This document shows, piece after piece, positions 21,920 through 34,104 of a stretch of DNA of 64,000 nt. The position numbers and the translations under genes were made by a program. Under the pieces are notes generated by a model that saw only the letters and a list, made by a program, of their open reading frames with translations, was not told where the DNA came from and made no database searches. The stretch is from Begonia masoniana (taxonomy: Eukaryota; Streptophyta; Magnoliopsida; Cucurbitales; Begoniaceae): contig CM039510.1 of the NCBI GenBank assembly GCA_022432975.1, positions 14,650,381-14,714,380 of the forward strand. The letters run 5' to 3'. The number at the start of each line of letters is the position of its first letter. Within the stretch, counting starts at the first letter, position 1.

Positions 21920-24900
21920 ATGGCCAGACGCCCAGGAAGACCTAGGATACCGAGGGAAATGCAAGACTTGAGGAGTGAGGAGGAACCTAGTGTTATTAGA
22001 CAGCTGACAAATTTGGTACGTCAGCAAACAGACTTAGTACGTCAGCAGTCCGATCAGTTAGGAGTGTTGTTGAACCGAGAAGTACAAGGAAGTGCCAACT
22101 CGGGTTCTAGCAATGAACATTCAGGAGACCGATTCGGGAGGCTTCAACCGCCCACGTTTGTTGGAAAATCATCTAACCCGATTGTTGCTGAAGAGTGGCT
22201 TAGGAAGATTGAAAGTATGTTTAGGTGTGCCAACGTCAAAGAAGGAGACAAGGTCACTCTGGCGACATTTCATTTTGCTGGAGACGCTCAACTTTGGTGG
22301 GAGACAATTGAGACCACCACTGATATTCTGACTATGGCTTAGTCTCAGTTCAAGAACATTTTCTTTGAAAAGTATTTTAACAGCACCATCAAGGCCACAA
22401 AGAAGGTGGAGTTCCTGAACTTGAAGCAGTCAGGATCTGTGGCTGAGTACGTTAGACAATTTGAGTCTCTGTCCAGGTTCGCTGGACACCTTGTTCACAA
22501 GAATGAAGATAAGGTGTTTCTATTTATGCAAGGACTGAAGCCTGATATGTACAGAGGGGTCAAGTTTTCGGGTTTTAAAGGTTTACCTTTCAGTGAATTT
22601 GTGTCCACAGCTTTGGAGGTGGAAGAAGCTGAAATGAAATGTTCTAGACCGAAGGAAGCCCCACGAAAGTTCGTCCAACCCCAACAACAGAGAGGAATGA
22701 AGAGGCCAAATGAAGGCCAGAGTAGCCAAGGATCAGGGCGGAAGGTACCAGATAACAAGAGGTATCCCCAGTGCCCGAAGTGTCTGAAAAGTCATTTGGG
22801 CGAGTGCAGATTCGGGTTAGGTAAGTGTTTCAACTGTGAGGAGTTTGGACATACACACAGAGATTGCCCGAAGCCTAGAATCACCCGATGCTTTAATTGT
22901 AACAAAGTCGGCCATATCAACAGAGACTGCCCAGCTTTGATTAAACCCAGGATATTCTCCATGACGGAGTCGGGTGAGGAACAGCCTGTTGTTGTGTCAG
23001 GTACTATATTGATCAACTCTGTGCCTGTTTTTACTTTAATAGATTCTGGTGCAACACATTTCTTTATAGCATCTGCTTTTGCTGTTAAGTTAGATGTGCA
23101 GTTTACCCCTTCCATGCATGTGTTTAGTGTTGCATTACCTTCCGGTGAACGCATGCACTCTAACCAGGTGATGCGTGACAGTGTTGTGTTAGTAGGAAAC
23201 GTAAGTCTACCTGCTGATCTTATTATTATGGACATAATGGGATTTGATGTCATCCTAGAAATGGATTGGTTGTTTAAGCATTATGCCACAATAGATTGTC
23301 GGACTGGAATTGTTAGTTTTCAACCCCCTGGTGGTTTAAACCATACCTTCCAAGCTCTGAAGAAGAGTAAGGAAATGACTGTAATGACGTCTATCAATTG
23401 TAGACCCTCCTCATGCAGGGAGTATTTGTGCTTTTTGGCTAATGTTTTAGACACACAACTAGTAGAAAAATCAAACCCCAAGAATGTTTTAGTTGTCCAA
23501 GATTTTCCAGAAGTATTCCTAGATGACCTTCCTGGCTTGCCACCAGATAGAGAAATTGAATTCGTTGTGGATGTCTACCCAGGCGCTGAGCCTGTATCCA
23601 AGAATCCATATAGACTAGCGCCAACAGAACTTAAGGAATTGAAGAAGCAGTTAGAGGATTTGTTGGAGAAAGGGTTCATACGCCCTAGCTTTTCACCATG
23701 GGGTGCACCTGTCCTTTTTGTCAAAAAGAAAGATGGATCAATGCGTATGTGCATAGACTATAGGGAACTGAATAAGCTAACTGTCAAGAACAAGTATCCA
23801 CTGCCGAGGATTGATGATTTATTTGATCAGCTTATTGGTGCAAGAGTTTTCTCGAAGATTGACCTTAGGTCCGGTTATTACCAGCTGAAGGTTAAATCTG
23901 AGGATATTCCAAAGACTGCTTTTCGCACGAGGTATGGACATTATGAGTTTTTGGTCATGTCCTTTGGATTGACAAATGCACCAGTAGCCTTTATGGATCT
24001 CATGAATAGAGTGTTTCATGAATACTTGGATAAGTTTGTCATAGTGTTTATCGATGATATTTTAATCTATTCCCGTACTAAAGATGAGCATGCCAGGCAT
24101 TTGGGTTTGGTGTTAGGAATACTTAGGCAGCACCAACTTTATGCCAAGTTTTCTAAGTGTGAGTTTTTGTTAGACAGAGTTCACTTTCTTGGTCATGTGA
24201 TCTCTAGAGATGGGATATCTGTTGATCCAACTAAGGTTCAAGCAGTTAAGGAGTGGCCCCAACCAAGGAATGCTTCAGATATTCGAAGTTTCCTTAGATT
24301 AGCAGGATATTATAGAAAATTTATTGAGGGATTTTCAAAGATTGCAACACCCCTTACTAAGTTAACAAGGAAAAATGTGAAATATATATGGACTGATGAA
24401 TGTGAGCATAGTTTCCAGACCTTGAAACAGAAACTGACTAATGCTCCAATTTTAACCCTCCTAGTTGAAGATGGTAAATTTAGTATTTATTGTGATACTT
24501 CCAAAATTGGTCTTGGTTGTGTTAATGCAGAATGGAAAAATAATAGCTTATGCCTCTAGACAGCTAAAAACACATGAGAGGAATTACCCTACGCATGACT
24601 TGGAATTAGCTGCAGTAGTATTTGCACTTAAGATTTGGAGGCATTACCTGTATGGACAATCCTGTGAGATATTTTCCGATCATAAGAGCCTGAAGTATAT
24701 TTTCACACAGAAGGAACTAAACATGAGGCAACATCGATGGTTGGAGTTTGTAAAGGACTATGATTTTGAGATTAAATACCATCCCGGCAAAGCAAATGTT
24801 GTGGCAGATGCTTTGAGCAGAGTTACAACACCAACTCCAACCATGATTTTCGATATGTCACTAGCCTTAGAGTCAGAATTCCAGAGGTTTAATCTAGAAG

Positions 24901-26381
24901 TAGTATCCAGTGTATCAGCTATACTTTCAGCCATAACCTTAAAGCCTACCATTCTGAAGAAAATAAAGGAAGCTCAGGCAAATGATGTGGAATGCAACAA
25001 GTACAAATTAAGCATAGGATCTACTGTTAATTCGGATTTCAACTATTCCATTGAAGGGATCTTTAAATTTAGAAATAGGTGGTTTGTTCCTGTCGTTAAA
25101 GAACTTCGAGATGAAATTCTTTCAGAAGCACATTCTTCCAGGTTCTCTGTCCACCCTAGGAGTACAAAGATGTACAAGGACCTTAGACAACATTATTGGT
25201 GGCCAGGTATGAAAAGAAGTGTGGTGGAGTATGTGGAATCATGTCTGGTCTGCTAGCAAGTCAAAGCTGAACATCAGAGACCTGCAGGAGCATTACAACC
25301 CTTACCAGTTCCCGAATGGAAATGGGAACAAATAACGATGGATTTTGTTATAGAATTGCCTAGAACAGTAAAGGGACACGATGCAATTTGGGTTATAGTC
25401 GACCGAGTAACCAAATCAGCTCATTTCCTACCAATAAAGGTGACTTACTCGATGGATCAACTTGCTGAATTGTACGTGCAGGAAATTGTTAGGTTACATG
25501 GAGTTCCAGGTACCATAGTTTCAGACCGAGACTCTAGATTTACATCTAAGTTTTGGAAAAGTCTGCATAAGGCTATGAGAACGCAGCTTAGTTTTAGCAC
25601 AGCTTTTCACCCTCAGACAGATGGACTATCAGAAAGAACCATCCAAACATTAGAGGATATGCTTCGTGCATGCACATTGGATTTTCAAGGTTCTTGGAGC
25701 AAGTATCTATCCTTAGTAGAATTCTCTTACAACAACAGTTTTCAGGCAACAATAGGAATGGCACCGTATGAAGCATTGTATGGACGAAAATGCAGATCAC
25801 CTTTGTACTGGGATGAAGTTGGGGAAGCACAGTTGCTTGGTCCTGACATTGTGCAGCAAACGGTTGAGAAGGTTGCCCTCATCCGACAGAAAATTTTGAC
25901 AGCTCAGAGCTGACAGAAGAGCTATGCAGATTGCAGGCGTAGAGAATTGGAGTTTGAGGTAGGTGAAGAAGTTTTTCTCAATGTGTCACCATTTAAAGGA
26001 GTTGTGAGATTTGGAAAGAGAGGAAAGTTGAGCCCCAGATTTATTGGACCATTTACTATTCTGAAGAGAATTGGGAAAACAGCATATCAGTTAGAGTTAT
26101 CAGCCTCTATGGAAGGGATTCACAATGTGTTCCACGTCTCCATGCTTAAGAAGTGTGTACGAGATCCATCTCAGATTGTGGAATAGCAGAGTATTGAAGT
26201 TCATCCTACTCTTACATCTGAGGAGAAACCAGTAAGGATCTTAGACTATGCAGGGAAGGTATTGCGCAACAAAGAGGTTCCACTAGTGAAAGTCTTATTG
26301 CGTAACCAGAACTTTGAGGAGACGACTTGGGAGCGCTAGCAAGACATGATGGAACAACATCCAGAACTATTCAGAAACTGA
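21920..26381 (+). pseudogene. gag-pol: Gypsy gag-pol polyprotein, inactivated
   Basis: One long frame starting MARRPGRPRIP. Gag core to about 22600 ([34 protein letters not shown]); two CCHC zinc knuckles ([14 protein letters not shown] at about 22826, [14 protein letters not shown] at about 22889); protease LIDSGATH (about 23036); RT with [26 protein letters not shown] and FIDDILIYS (about 24046); RNase H DTSKIGLG (about 24490); integrase zinc domain HSSRFSVHP...CLVC and core [25 protein letters not shown]; then a chromodomain to 26381. Breaks: TAG 22340-22342, one-base loss near 24527, TAG 25254-25256, TGA 25911-25913, TAG 26184-26186, TAG 26337-26339. Confidence 0.95.
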
Positions 26382-26385
26382 ATTT

Positions 26386-26416
26386 TGAGGACAAAATTCT
26401 TTTAAGGAGGGTAGAA
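26386..26416 (+). other. Polypurine tract region
   Basis: TTGAGGACAAAATTCTTTT followed by AAGGAGGGTAGAA directly before the 3' LTR; the same layout as 303-326. Confidence 0.8.
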
Positions 26417-29400
26417 TGTAACACCCGGTTCTTTAGAACTAAGTCTTATTTCTTTCTAAAATTAATGACACACTTTAAATGGTGATAGTAAATGTATGGT
26501 TATTGAGTGACTAGGAAAGGGTATAAGAGTAACTTGAAATTTAAAAGTGGATAACCTATTAAAGGGAAGAGATTTAGTGATAAATGCACGATAGCCGCCA
26601 CTGTTTCATCTTTACTCCTTTTGGTATTCGACTCAAGCTCATCAGAGCTCTCGGCGATTCTCCCACCCGATTTCCCTTTCAACCTGGTAAGTTTTCCTTA
26701 TTTCTCTCGAGTTTAAGCAGTTAGACAACTGAGGGAGTATAATGTGGGGATTTCGCGGATGTTGTGAATGAGAGTAGATTCGAGTTTAGTGTAAAATTTG
26801 GGGATGCTCAGTGAATAGAACTCCTAACTGTTCACTTAGGTTTTCTGAATGCTTTAGAATGAGGATTTGTAAGGATTGGCTTAATGCTCTATTTATGGTT
26901 CTAGGTGAGCAATTTCGAAGCAACTCCTAACCGAGTATTCACCAGAAATCCAGGTAAGTGAAGTATTGTGTGTGCCTTCGGGCCTACATCACAAAACAGT
27001 AGGGTTATGCATGTTTGAGTGTTTTCTTTATGTCATGCATCATGTTTTTAAAGAAACACGAAAATGAATTTACATGGAATGAATGGTAAGGCATGAACAG
27101 AACGTGTTATGATAGCTATTAAGGGAACTAATCTGCCCCTTAATTGATGTTGTGGATTTATAACATTGGGAGATTGATCCCACTCCTAAGGGAACTGAGG
27201 GATCAGATTAGCTATTAAGGGAACTAATCTGCCCCTTAATTGATGTAGTGGATTTATAACATTGGGAGGATTGATCCCACTCCCAAGGGAACTGAGGGAT
27301 CAGATCAGTTATGAATGAACGTGAATGCAACTGAGATGAGAAAGTAGAAATTTGCATGTTTAGGAATTTTGTGTTTCAGTGTTTTAGCATCTCATTTTCT
27401 TACTGCTTTACTTACTTAGCATTAGGCTAATAGATGAGTTTTGTGATGTAGGTGTTGAGGATACTGCAGGTGATTTCCTTGTGTGCACAGAAGAAAAGAT
27501 GAGGTTGGAGGAGTACATTCATGCTTCGGTCTAGTAAACTGATGAGGCGGGTTAACTGGTGTCAGTTGTATGAAGGTTTAGTTGACAATGTTTCAATCTA
27601 AGTGTGTTGAATTTTCATGACCGTAGTGGTTTCAATGTTTTGGATACCCTTTTTTTTAGACTTACTGATAATAGTATTCTGTTGGGATTTTACGTTGGTA
27701 CTCACTGGATTTTAGTAATGCAATGGTTTGAATTGTTTCTGAATGGTTTCAGTGAAGTGAGTAAATTCCTTTCCGTAGTTAGAGTTGTTGTTCTGTTCTC
27801 CGTCGGTAGATGAAGTCTATCGGCAGATGTTGAGTTGTTATTCTGTTCTCTATTGGTAGATGAAGTCTATCGGCAGATGTTGAGTTGTTATTCTGTTCTC
27901 TATCGATAGATGAAGTCTATCGGCAGATGTTGAGTTGTTATTCTGTTCTCTATCGATAGATGAAGTCTATCGGCAGATGTTGAGTTGTTATTCTGTTCTC
28001 TATTGGTAGATGAAGTCTATCGGCAGATGTTGAGTTGTTATTCTGTTCTCTATCGATAGATGAAGTCTATCGGTAGATGAAGTCTATCGGCAGATGTTGA
28101 GTTGTTATTCTGTTCTCTATCGATAGATGAAGTCTATCGGTAGATGAAGTCTATCGGTAGATGAAGTCTATCGGTAGATGAAGTCTATCGGCAGATGTTG
28201 AGTTGTTATTCTGTTCTCTATCGATAGATGAAGTCTATCGGTAGATGAAGTCTATCGGTAGATGAAGTCTATCGGTAGATGAAGTCTATCGGCAGATGTT
28301 GAGTTGTTATTCTGTTCTCTATCGATAGATGAAGTCTATCGGTAGATGAAGTCTATCGGTAGATGAAGTCTATCGGTAGATGAAGTCTATCGGCAGATGT
28401 TGAGTTGTTATTCTGTTCTCTATCGATAGATGAAGTCTATCGGTAGATGAAGTCTATCGGCAGATGTTGAGTTGTTATTCTGTTCTCTATCGATAGATGA
28501 AGTCTATCGGTAGATGAAGTCTATCGGCAGATGTTGAGTTGTTATTCTGTTCTCTATCGATAGATGAAGTCTATCGGTAGATGAAGTCTATCGGCAGATG
28601 TTGAGTTGTTATTCTGTTCTCTATCGATAGATGAAGTCTATCGGCAGATGTTGAGTTGTTATTCTGTTCTCTATCGATAGATGAAGTCTATCGGTAGATG
28701 AAGTCTATCGGCAGAAGTTGAGTTGTTGTTCTGTTGTCTATCGATAGATGAAGTCTATCGGCAGATGTTGAGTTGTTATTCTGTTCTCTATCGATAGATG
28801 AAGTCTATCGGTAGATGAAGTCTATCGGTAGATGAAGTCTATCGGTAGATGAAGTCTATCGGCAGATGTTGAGTTGTTATTCTGTTCTCTATCGATAGAT
28901 GAAGTCTATCGGTAGATGAAGTCTATCGGTAGATGAAGTCTATCGGCAGATGTTGAGTTGTTATTCTGTTCTCTATCGATAGATGAAGTCTATCGGTAGA
29001 TGAAGTCTATCGGCAGATGTTGAGTTGTTATTCTGTTCTCTATCGATAGATGAAGTCTATCGGTAGATGAAGTCTATCGGTAGATGAAGTCTATCGGTAG
29101 ATGAAGTCTATCGGTAGATGAAGTCTATCGGTAGATGAAGTCTATCGGCAGATGTTGAGTTATCTATCGGCAGAAGTTGAGTTGTTGTTCTGTTGTCTAT
29201 CTTAAGATGTCCTCAGTGGAAGCCATCGGATGATACAGAATGTAATTTGTCGTTTAGTAATCGGTATATGTAGCTTGTTTTACTGGTGGATAGTATGATA
29301 AAGCCGATCGGATGATGGCTGACGTCACCGGTGGATGTAGGAAGTGTTTTGTCGTTTTGTGACCGGATGATGGCTGACGTCACCAGTGGATGTAGAAAGT

Positions 29401-29801
29401 GTTTTGTCGTTTTGTGACTGGTTGATATAGCCAAAGTTTTGTCGCTTGTCTCCAGGGAAGCCCTCTGGTTCAACTTTCAGCCTCTTCCGTTGACTTTGCT
29501 CGGCGGTAGATATGTTTGACTTCTGTAACTTTTCGAGTATTTCACGATTTAAACCCTTACTTCCTTTGGCCGATTTTTTCATACTATTCCAACCGATATT
29601 TAAACATTTCATTTATGTAGTTTTGTTTAACTCTATTTTTGCTTAAATGATTTCCGCTGCTAGTTTTTTTTTAAATATTTTGAGGTTTTAGAAAATGTCA
29701 AATTTTGACTTTCAAGCGAAATTTTAAATTTTGTCCAAAGTTTCTTAGTTATCTTCGGGTTAAGTGTAGCGAACCGGGTTTATATAATTCGGGGCGTTAC
29801 A
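26417..29801 (+). repeat. 3' LTR of plus-strand gypsy element, enlarged
   Basis: 3385 bp, same termini as the 5' LTR and nearly identical outside the tandem array. The 1269 bp size difference is accounted for by the array at 27781-29200. The donor (GT at 26954) and acceptor (AG at 27450-27451) are conserved. Confidence 0.95.
27781..29200 (+). repeat. Expanded two-module tandem array
   Basis: A 33 bp module (CGGCAGATGTTGAGTTGT core) is followed by one to about seven copies of a 17 bp module (GATGAAGTCTATCGGTA). About twenty 33 bp modules are present. The 5' LTR has only three 50 bp units (33+17) at the same place. Copies are near identical, with CGATAG marking the first 17-mer after each 33-mer. 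Confidence 0.95.
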
Positions 29802-29806
29802 TGACA

Positions 29807-31235
29807 TGACCTAAAAAGTGAACTCTGTCCAACCAAAACTCACACTTGGAAAACTTGGCATAAAGTTGATGCTGTCTAAGTACTCTTAACACCAAACTCA
29901 AATGTCTTGCGTGTTCGTCCTTAGTACGCGAATAGATTAGGATATCATCAATAAATACTATAACAAATTTATCTAAATATTCATGAAACACTCTATTCAT
30001 AAGATCCATAAAGGCTGCTGGTGCATTTGTCAATCCAAAAGACATTACCAAGAACTCGTAATGTCCATACCTTGTGCGAAAGGCAGTCTTTGGAATATCT
30101 TCGGTTTTGACCTTTAGTTGATAGTAGCCTGACCTTAGGTCAATCTTAGAGAAAACACGGGCACCATTAAGCTGATCAAATAAATCGTCGATTCTAGGCA
30201 GTGGGTACTTGTTCTTGGCGGTTAACTTGTTCAATTTCCTATAATCAATGCACATACGCATTGATCCATCCTTCTTTTTGACAAAAAGAATAGGTGCACC
30301 CCACGGTGAAAAGCTTGGACGTATGAACCCTTTCTCTAATAGCTCTTCCAATTGTTTCTTTGATTCCTTAAGCTCCGTAGGTGCAAGTCTATAGGGATTC
30401 TTAGATACAGGCTCCGCGCCTGAGTAAACATCTACAACAAACTCGATTTCTCTATCTGGCGACAAGCTAGGAAGATCGTCTAGAAACACTTCTGGAAAAT
30501 CTTGGACAACTAAAACATTTTGGGGAGTTGCATTTCCTACTAGTTGTGTATCCAAAACACAGGCCAAGAAGCTTAAGTACTCTCTGCATGGAGAGGGTCT
30601 ACAATTTATAGAAGTCATCACAGACATTTCCTTACTCTTCTTTAGAGCTTGGAAAGTATGTTTCAAACTACCAGGGGGCTGAAAACTAACTACTCCAGTC
30701 CTACAGTCGATCGTGGCATAATGCTTGAACAACCAATCCATTCCTAGGATTACATCAAATCCCGTTATATCCATAATAATGAGATCAGCAGGTAGATTCA
30801 TGTTTCCCACTAATACAACACTATCCAGTATCCCTTGGTTAGAGTACATGCGCTCACCAGAGGGTAATGCTACGTTAAACACATGCTCAGTGGGGGTAAA
30901 CTGTACATCTAGTTTATCAGCAAATGCAGAGGCTATAAAAGAATGTGTTGCACCTAAATCTATTAAAGTAAAAGCAGGGGTAGAGTTGATCAATATGGTA
31001 CCTGACACCACGGCAGGCTGTTCATCATCGCCCGTCTCCATCATGGAAAATATCTTTGGCTTTACTTTGGCAGGGCCACTTTTCAAGGCTGGGCAGTCCC
31101 TGTTGATATGACCGACTTTGTTACAATGGAAACATCGAATGATCCTGGGCTTTGGGCAATCCTTGAATGAGTGTCCAACCTCTTCACAGTTGAAACACTT
31201 TCCCGATCCGAACCTACATTCACCCAGGTGACTTT
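29807..31235 (-). pseudogene. Gypsy zinc knuckles, protease and reverse transcriptase
   Basis: Minus-strand reading from two CCHC knuckles (31095-31235 region) through [18 protein letters not shown], protease [10 protein letters not shown] (catalytic DSG changed to DLG), then RT motifs [35 protein letters not shown] and [12 protein letters not shown], where the plus-strand element interrupts. The reading from 31086 to 29807 is open over 420 codons. The DSG to DLG change would abolish protease activity. Confidence 0.92.
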
Positions 31236-32102
31236 TCAGACACTTCGGGCACTGGGATACTTCTTGGTGTCCTGTACCTTATTTCTCGTTCCTTGACTGT
31301 TCTGGCTTTCACTAGGTCTTTTTGATCCACTCTGTTGATGTGGTTCGATAAACTTCTGTGGGGTTTCTCTTGCTCTAGTACACTTCATTTCCGCATCCTC
31401 CATTTCCAACGCAGTGGACACAACCTTGCTAAAGGACAAGCCTTTGATGCCAGTAAACTTGACTCCTCTGAAAATCTCTGGCTTTAGTCCATTCATAAAC
31501 TGAAACACTTTATCTTCATTCCTATGGACGAGATGTCTGACAAATCTTGACAGGGACTCGAATTGTCTGCTGTACTCAGCCACCGACCCCGTCTGTTTCA
31601 AGCTCAAAAATTCAACTTTCTTAGCGGCCTGGACAGTGCTGTTGAAATACTTCTCATAGAAAACTTCTCTGAATTGTGTCCAAGACATAGCCAGGGCATC
31701 AGCGGCGGTTTCCATCGACTCCCACCAGAGTTGAGCTTCGCCAGCCAGATGGAATGTTGCCAGAGTGACCTTGTCTCCTTCCTCGATATTGGCGTACCTA
31801 AGCATACTCTCAACATTTCTGAGCCACTCTTCAGCAACAGTGGAATTAGTTTATTTCCCATCAAATGTGGGCAGCTGAAGTCTCCGAAATCTGTCTCCAA
31901 AGTGCTCACCGCTAGAACTCGAGTTAGCACTTCCTTGTACATCTCGGTTCAACAACACACCCAACTGATCGGACAATTGGCGCACTAAATCAGTTTGCTG
32001 ACGCACTAAATCTGTCAACTGCCTAATCACACTAGGCTCCTCTTCACCTCTCACATTCGGCATTTCTCTTGGTACTCTATGTCTCCCTGGGCGTCTAGCC
32101 AT
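31236..32102 (-). pseudogene. gag: Gypsy gag, broken
   Basis: Starts MARRPGRHRVPREM at 32102 on the minus strand, matching the plus-strand copy. RQLTDLVRQQTDLVRQ repeats suggest a coiled N-terminus. A TAA at 31851-31853 interrupts the frame, which continues through LRYANIEEGDKVTLATFHLA and [15 protein letters not shown], then shifts frame near 31250 before the zinc knuckles. Confidence 0.88.
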
Positions 32103-32243
32103 AACACTAAATTCCTGCACAGGGTTAACTACTCTCATAAACATCTTATAGTTAAAGCTAACATAAACACTTACAGTTGTTGGAGTACTCTCATGCAACG
32201 ATTGGCATTGATGAGTAATCTTTTGAACGGTTTAACTGAATGT

Positions 32244-32254
32244 CTCTGATACCA
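32244..32254 (-). other. Primer-binding site, tRNA-iMet
   Basis: The minus strand reads TGGTATCAGAG, three bases from the LTR end at 32258, matching the arrangement in the plus-strand relative. Confidence 0.85.
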
Positions 32255-32257
32255 TAC

Positions 32258-33374
32258 TGTAACGCCCCGAGTTTTATAAACCCGATTCATTACTCATAAC
32301 CCAGACATAACTAAGAAATTTTAGACCAATTTAAAACTTCGCTCGAAAGTCAAAATTTGACATTTTTTTTTTCTAAAACCTCAAAACGTTAAAACATGCA
32401 GCGGAAATTCTTTTGAGTAGAATAGAGTTAAGCAAAACTATAAAACAATGTTTCAATTTAAGTACGTTGAGTTTTTATGACAGTAGTAGTTTTAATATTT
32501 TTAGAATACATCTTGAGACTTTTCTGTTAATGATACTCCGTCAGTTTAATAGTGGTTTTACCATATTTCGGAGTAATACACTGATTTAAATAGTTTTGAA
32601 TGGTTTTTAGTAAAATGTTCATGTTCTACTGGTAGTAGGACTTTTCTTGTTAGAGTGAAATTGTTGCTACGCTGTTTTTGTTGAGTATTTTTGATCTATC
32701 GGCAGATGTAGAGTTGTTGTTCTGTTGTCTATCGGAAGATGTCTTCAGTAAAGTCATCGGATGATGTCTTCAGTGGAAGCCATTGGAAGATATAAGTAGA
32801 AAATTTGTCGTTTTGTAATCGGATGATGTCGAGTGTTTTATCCATCGGATGATGAAGGTAAAAGTCTTTTGTCGTTTAGCGATCGGTGGATGTCGGGTAT
32901 TAAACCGATTGGATGATGTAGTAGAAGTTTGTCGTTTTGTGATCGGTATATGTAGTTTGTTCTATCGAAAGACGTGAGTAGCAAAACTTGTCGTTTTGCA
33001 GTCGGCAGAAGTTGGATGAATGATTCATCCAGCTAACGTCATCGGTGGAAACTTTCGGTTTTGTATTTGCCCTTTTCGTTGACTTTGCTCAGCGGATGAT
33101 GCGTTTGACTTTTAAGAACTTTGAGTATTTCACGCTTAAGCCTTCATCTCTTCCGGTCAAGTTACTTTCTTAATATTTTAACATATTGTTTTATAGTTTT
33201 GCTTAACTCTATTCTGCTCAAAAGAATTTCCGCTGTAAGTTTTAACGTTTTGAGGTTTTAGAAAAAAAATGTCAAATTTTGACTTTCGAGCGAAGTTTTA
33301 AATTGGTCCAAAATTTCTTAGTTATGTCCGGGTTATGAGTAACGAATTGGGTTTATAAAACTCGGGGCGTTACA
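32258..33374 (-). repeat. Rearranged 5' LTR with inverted U5 end
   Basis: From 32258 to about 32450 it is the LTR 3' end in minus orientation (TGTAACGCCCCGAG...). At about 32442-32453 orientation flips, and from there to 33374 it reads as the LTR 3' part in plus orientation, ending CTCGGGGCGTTACA. The outer 193 bp (about 33181-33374) is the inverse of 32258-32450. The expected U3 start (GTGTTACA in plus view) is absent. The duplication gaaat follows directly. Confidence 0.88.
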
Positions 33375-33379
33375 GAAAT

Positions 33380-34104
33380 GGCTGAATATGTAATGGAGGG
33401 ATTATTGACTGCATTTTGAAAGAAGAGGGATCACTTGAAAGTGACCCTTGGAGAGAGAGATTTTGCACAAAATGACAAAACCAAGCTGTACTCGACTAAG
33501 CCATGTGGTCGAGCACCTATCTCTTTTGAGCCTCTCTTTTTACTAGTTCTTAAACCTTAATTTGTAAAGAATAAACATGGTATTTAAGCCATCTTTTTAG
33601 CCTCCCTTGGAGACATTTGTGAATAAAAAATTACAGAAGCTTTCATCTTGTTGGAGCTCAATAAATTTCTTCCTCTGTGAGTTACATCAGAGAGAACTAG
33701 GTTATTTCTTGGGGTATCCACTATTGTGAGAGCCAAAGTGATGTCATTTCTATTATAACCTTCCTCCTCCCTTTATTGGCATGGAGCATCACTAGCAAAG
33801 TTGTATTTCAACCATCCAAGGCTAGTTGGAGTGTTGTTTTTCAAAGAGGAACCAAATCCCGAGAGGTGCTGTTATTACCTCCTCCAACTAGTAAGCAATC
33901 TTTGATCCATAAATCTTCATCCACAACGAATCAACCTCTGATTTTTAGACACTTCCATTACACCCAAAGTAAGTTATCATTAAAATTTCAGCTCATTTGA
34001 AGAAGTTGTGCTTTCGAAAAAATTGAACAATTTTTGACTAAAATTGTTTCACTCAGACGAGAGCTTTGTACTTCAACCTCATTTCTTTAGTTGAAAGCAC
34101 GTCA
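33380..34104 (+). mobile_element. Solo LTR (TAT-like), right part
   Basis: Continuation of the LTR that starts at 12400; it ends AAAGCACGTCA, parallel to AAAGCGTATCA at the corresponding end of the LTR at 35785-37172. It includes a plausible leader (GGTATTTAAGCCATC, a TATA-like element, near 33572). Short ORFs here are not credible genes. Confidence 0.6.

Larger units (their letters stand above)
19649..29801 (+). mobile_element. Complete Ty3/gypsy chromovirus, plus strand
   Basis: Flanked by the duplication tgaca (19644-19648, 29802-29806) inside the RT gene of the minus-strand relative. Order: 5' LTR, tRNA-iMet primer site, single gag-pol frame, polypurine tract, 3' LTR. The domain order protease-RT-RNase H-integrase-chromodomain places it in Ty3/gypsy chromoviruses, probably the Tekay/Del clade. 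The LTRs look only slightly diverged apart from a large array expansion in the 3' copy. Gag-pol carries five stops and one frameshift, so it is not autonomous now. Confidence 0.95.
12687..33374 (-). mobile_element. Ty3/gypsy chromovirus, minus strand, with two nested insertions
   Basis: Flanked by the 5 bp duplication gaaat (12682-12686, 33375-33379). In transcription order: rearranged 5' LTR, primer site, gag, protease, reverse transcriptase, [plus-strand gypsy 19649-29801], end of RT and RNase H, integrase N-part, [solo LTR 15820-18364], integrase C-part, chromodomain, polypurine tract, 3' LTR. It belongs to the same family as the nested plus-strand element. All coding parts carry stops or frameshifts. 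Without the insertions it is about 8 kb. Confidence 0.85.

Noticed and set aside
27781..29200. CRISPR-like appearance of regularly repeated units
   Set aside because: There are no unique spacers; both modules are repeated, no cas genes are present, and the setting is a plant LTR.
33776..34000. A 74-codon plus-strand frame
   Set aside because: It lies within the right part of the same solo LTR; no conserved motif or homologous frame in the related LTR at 35785-37172.
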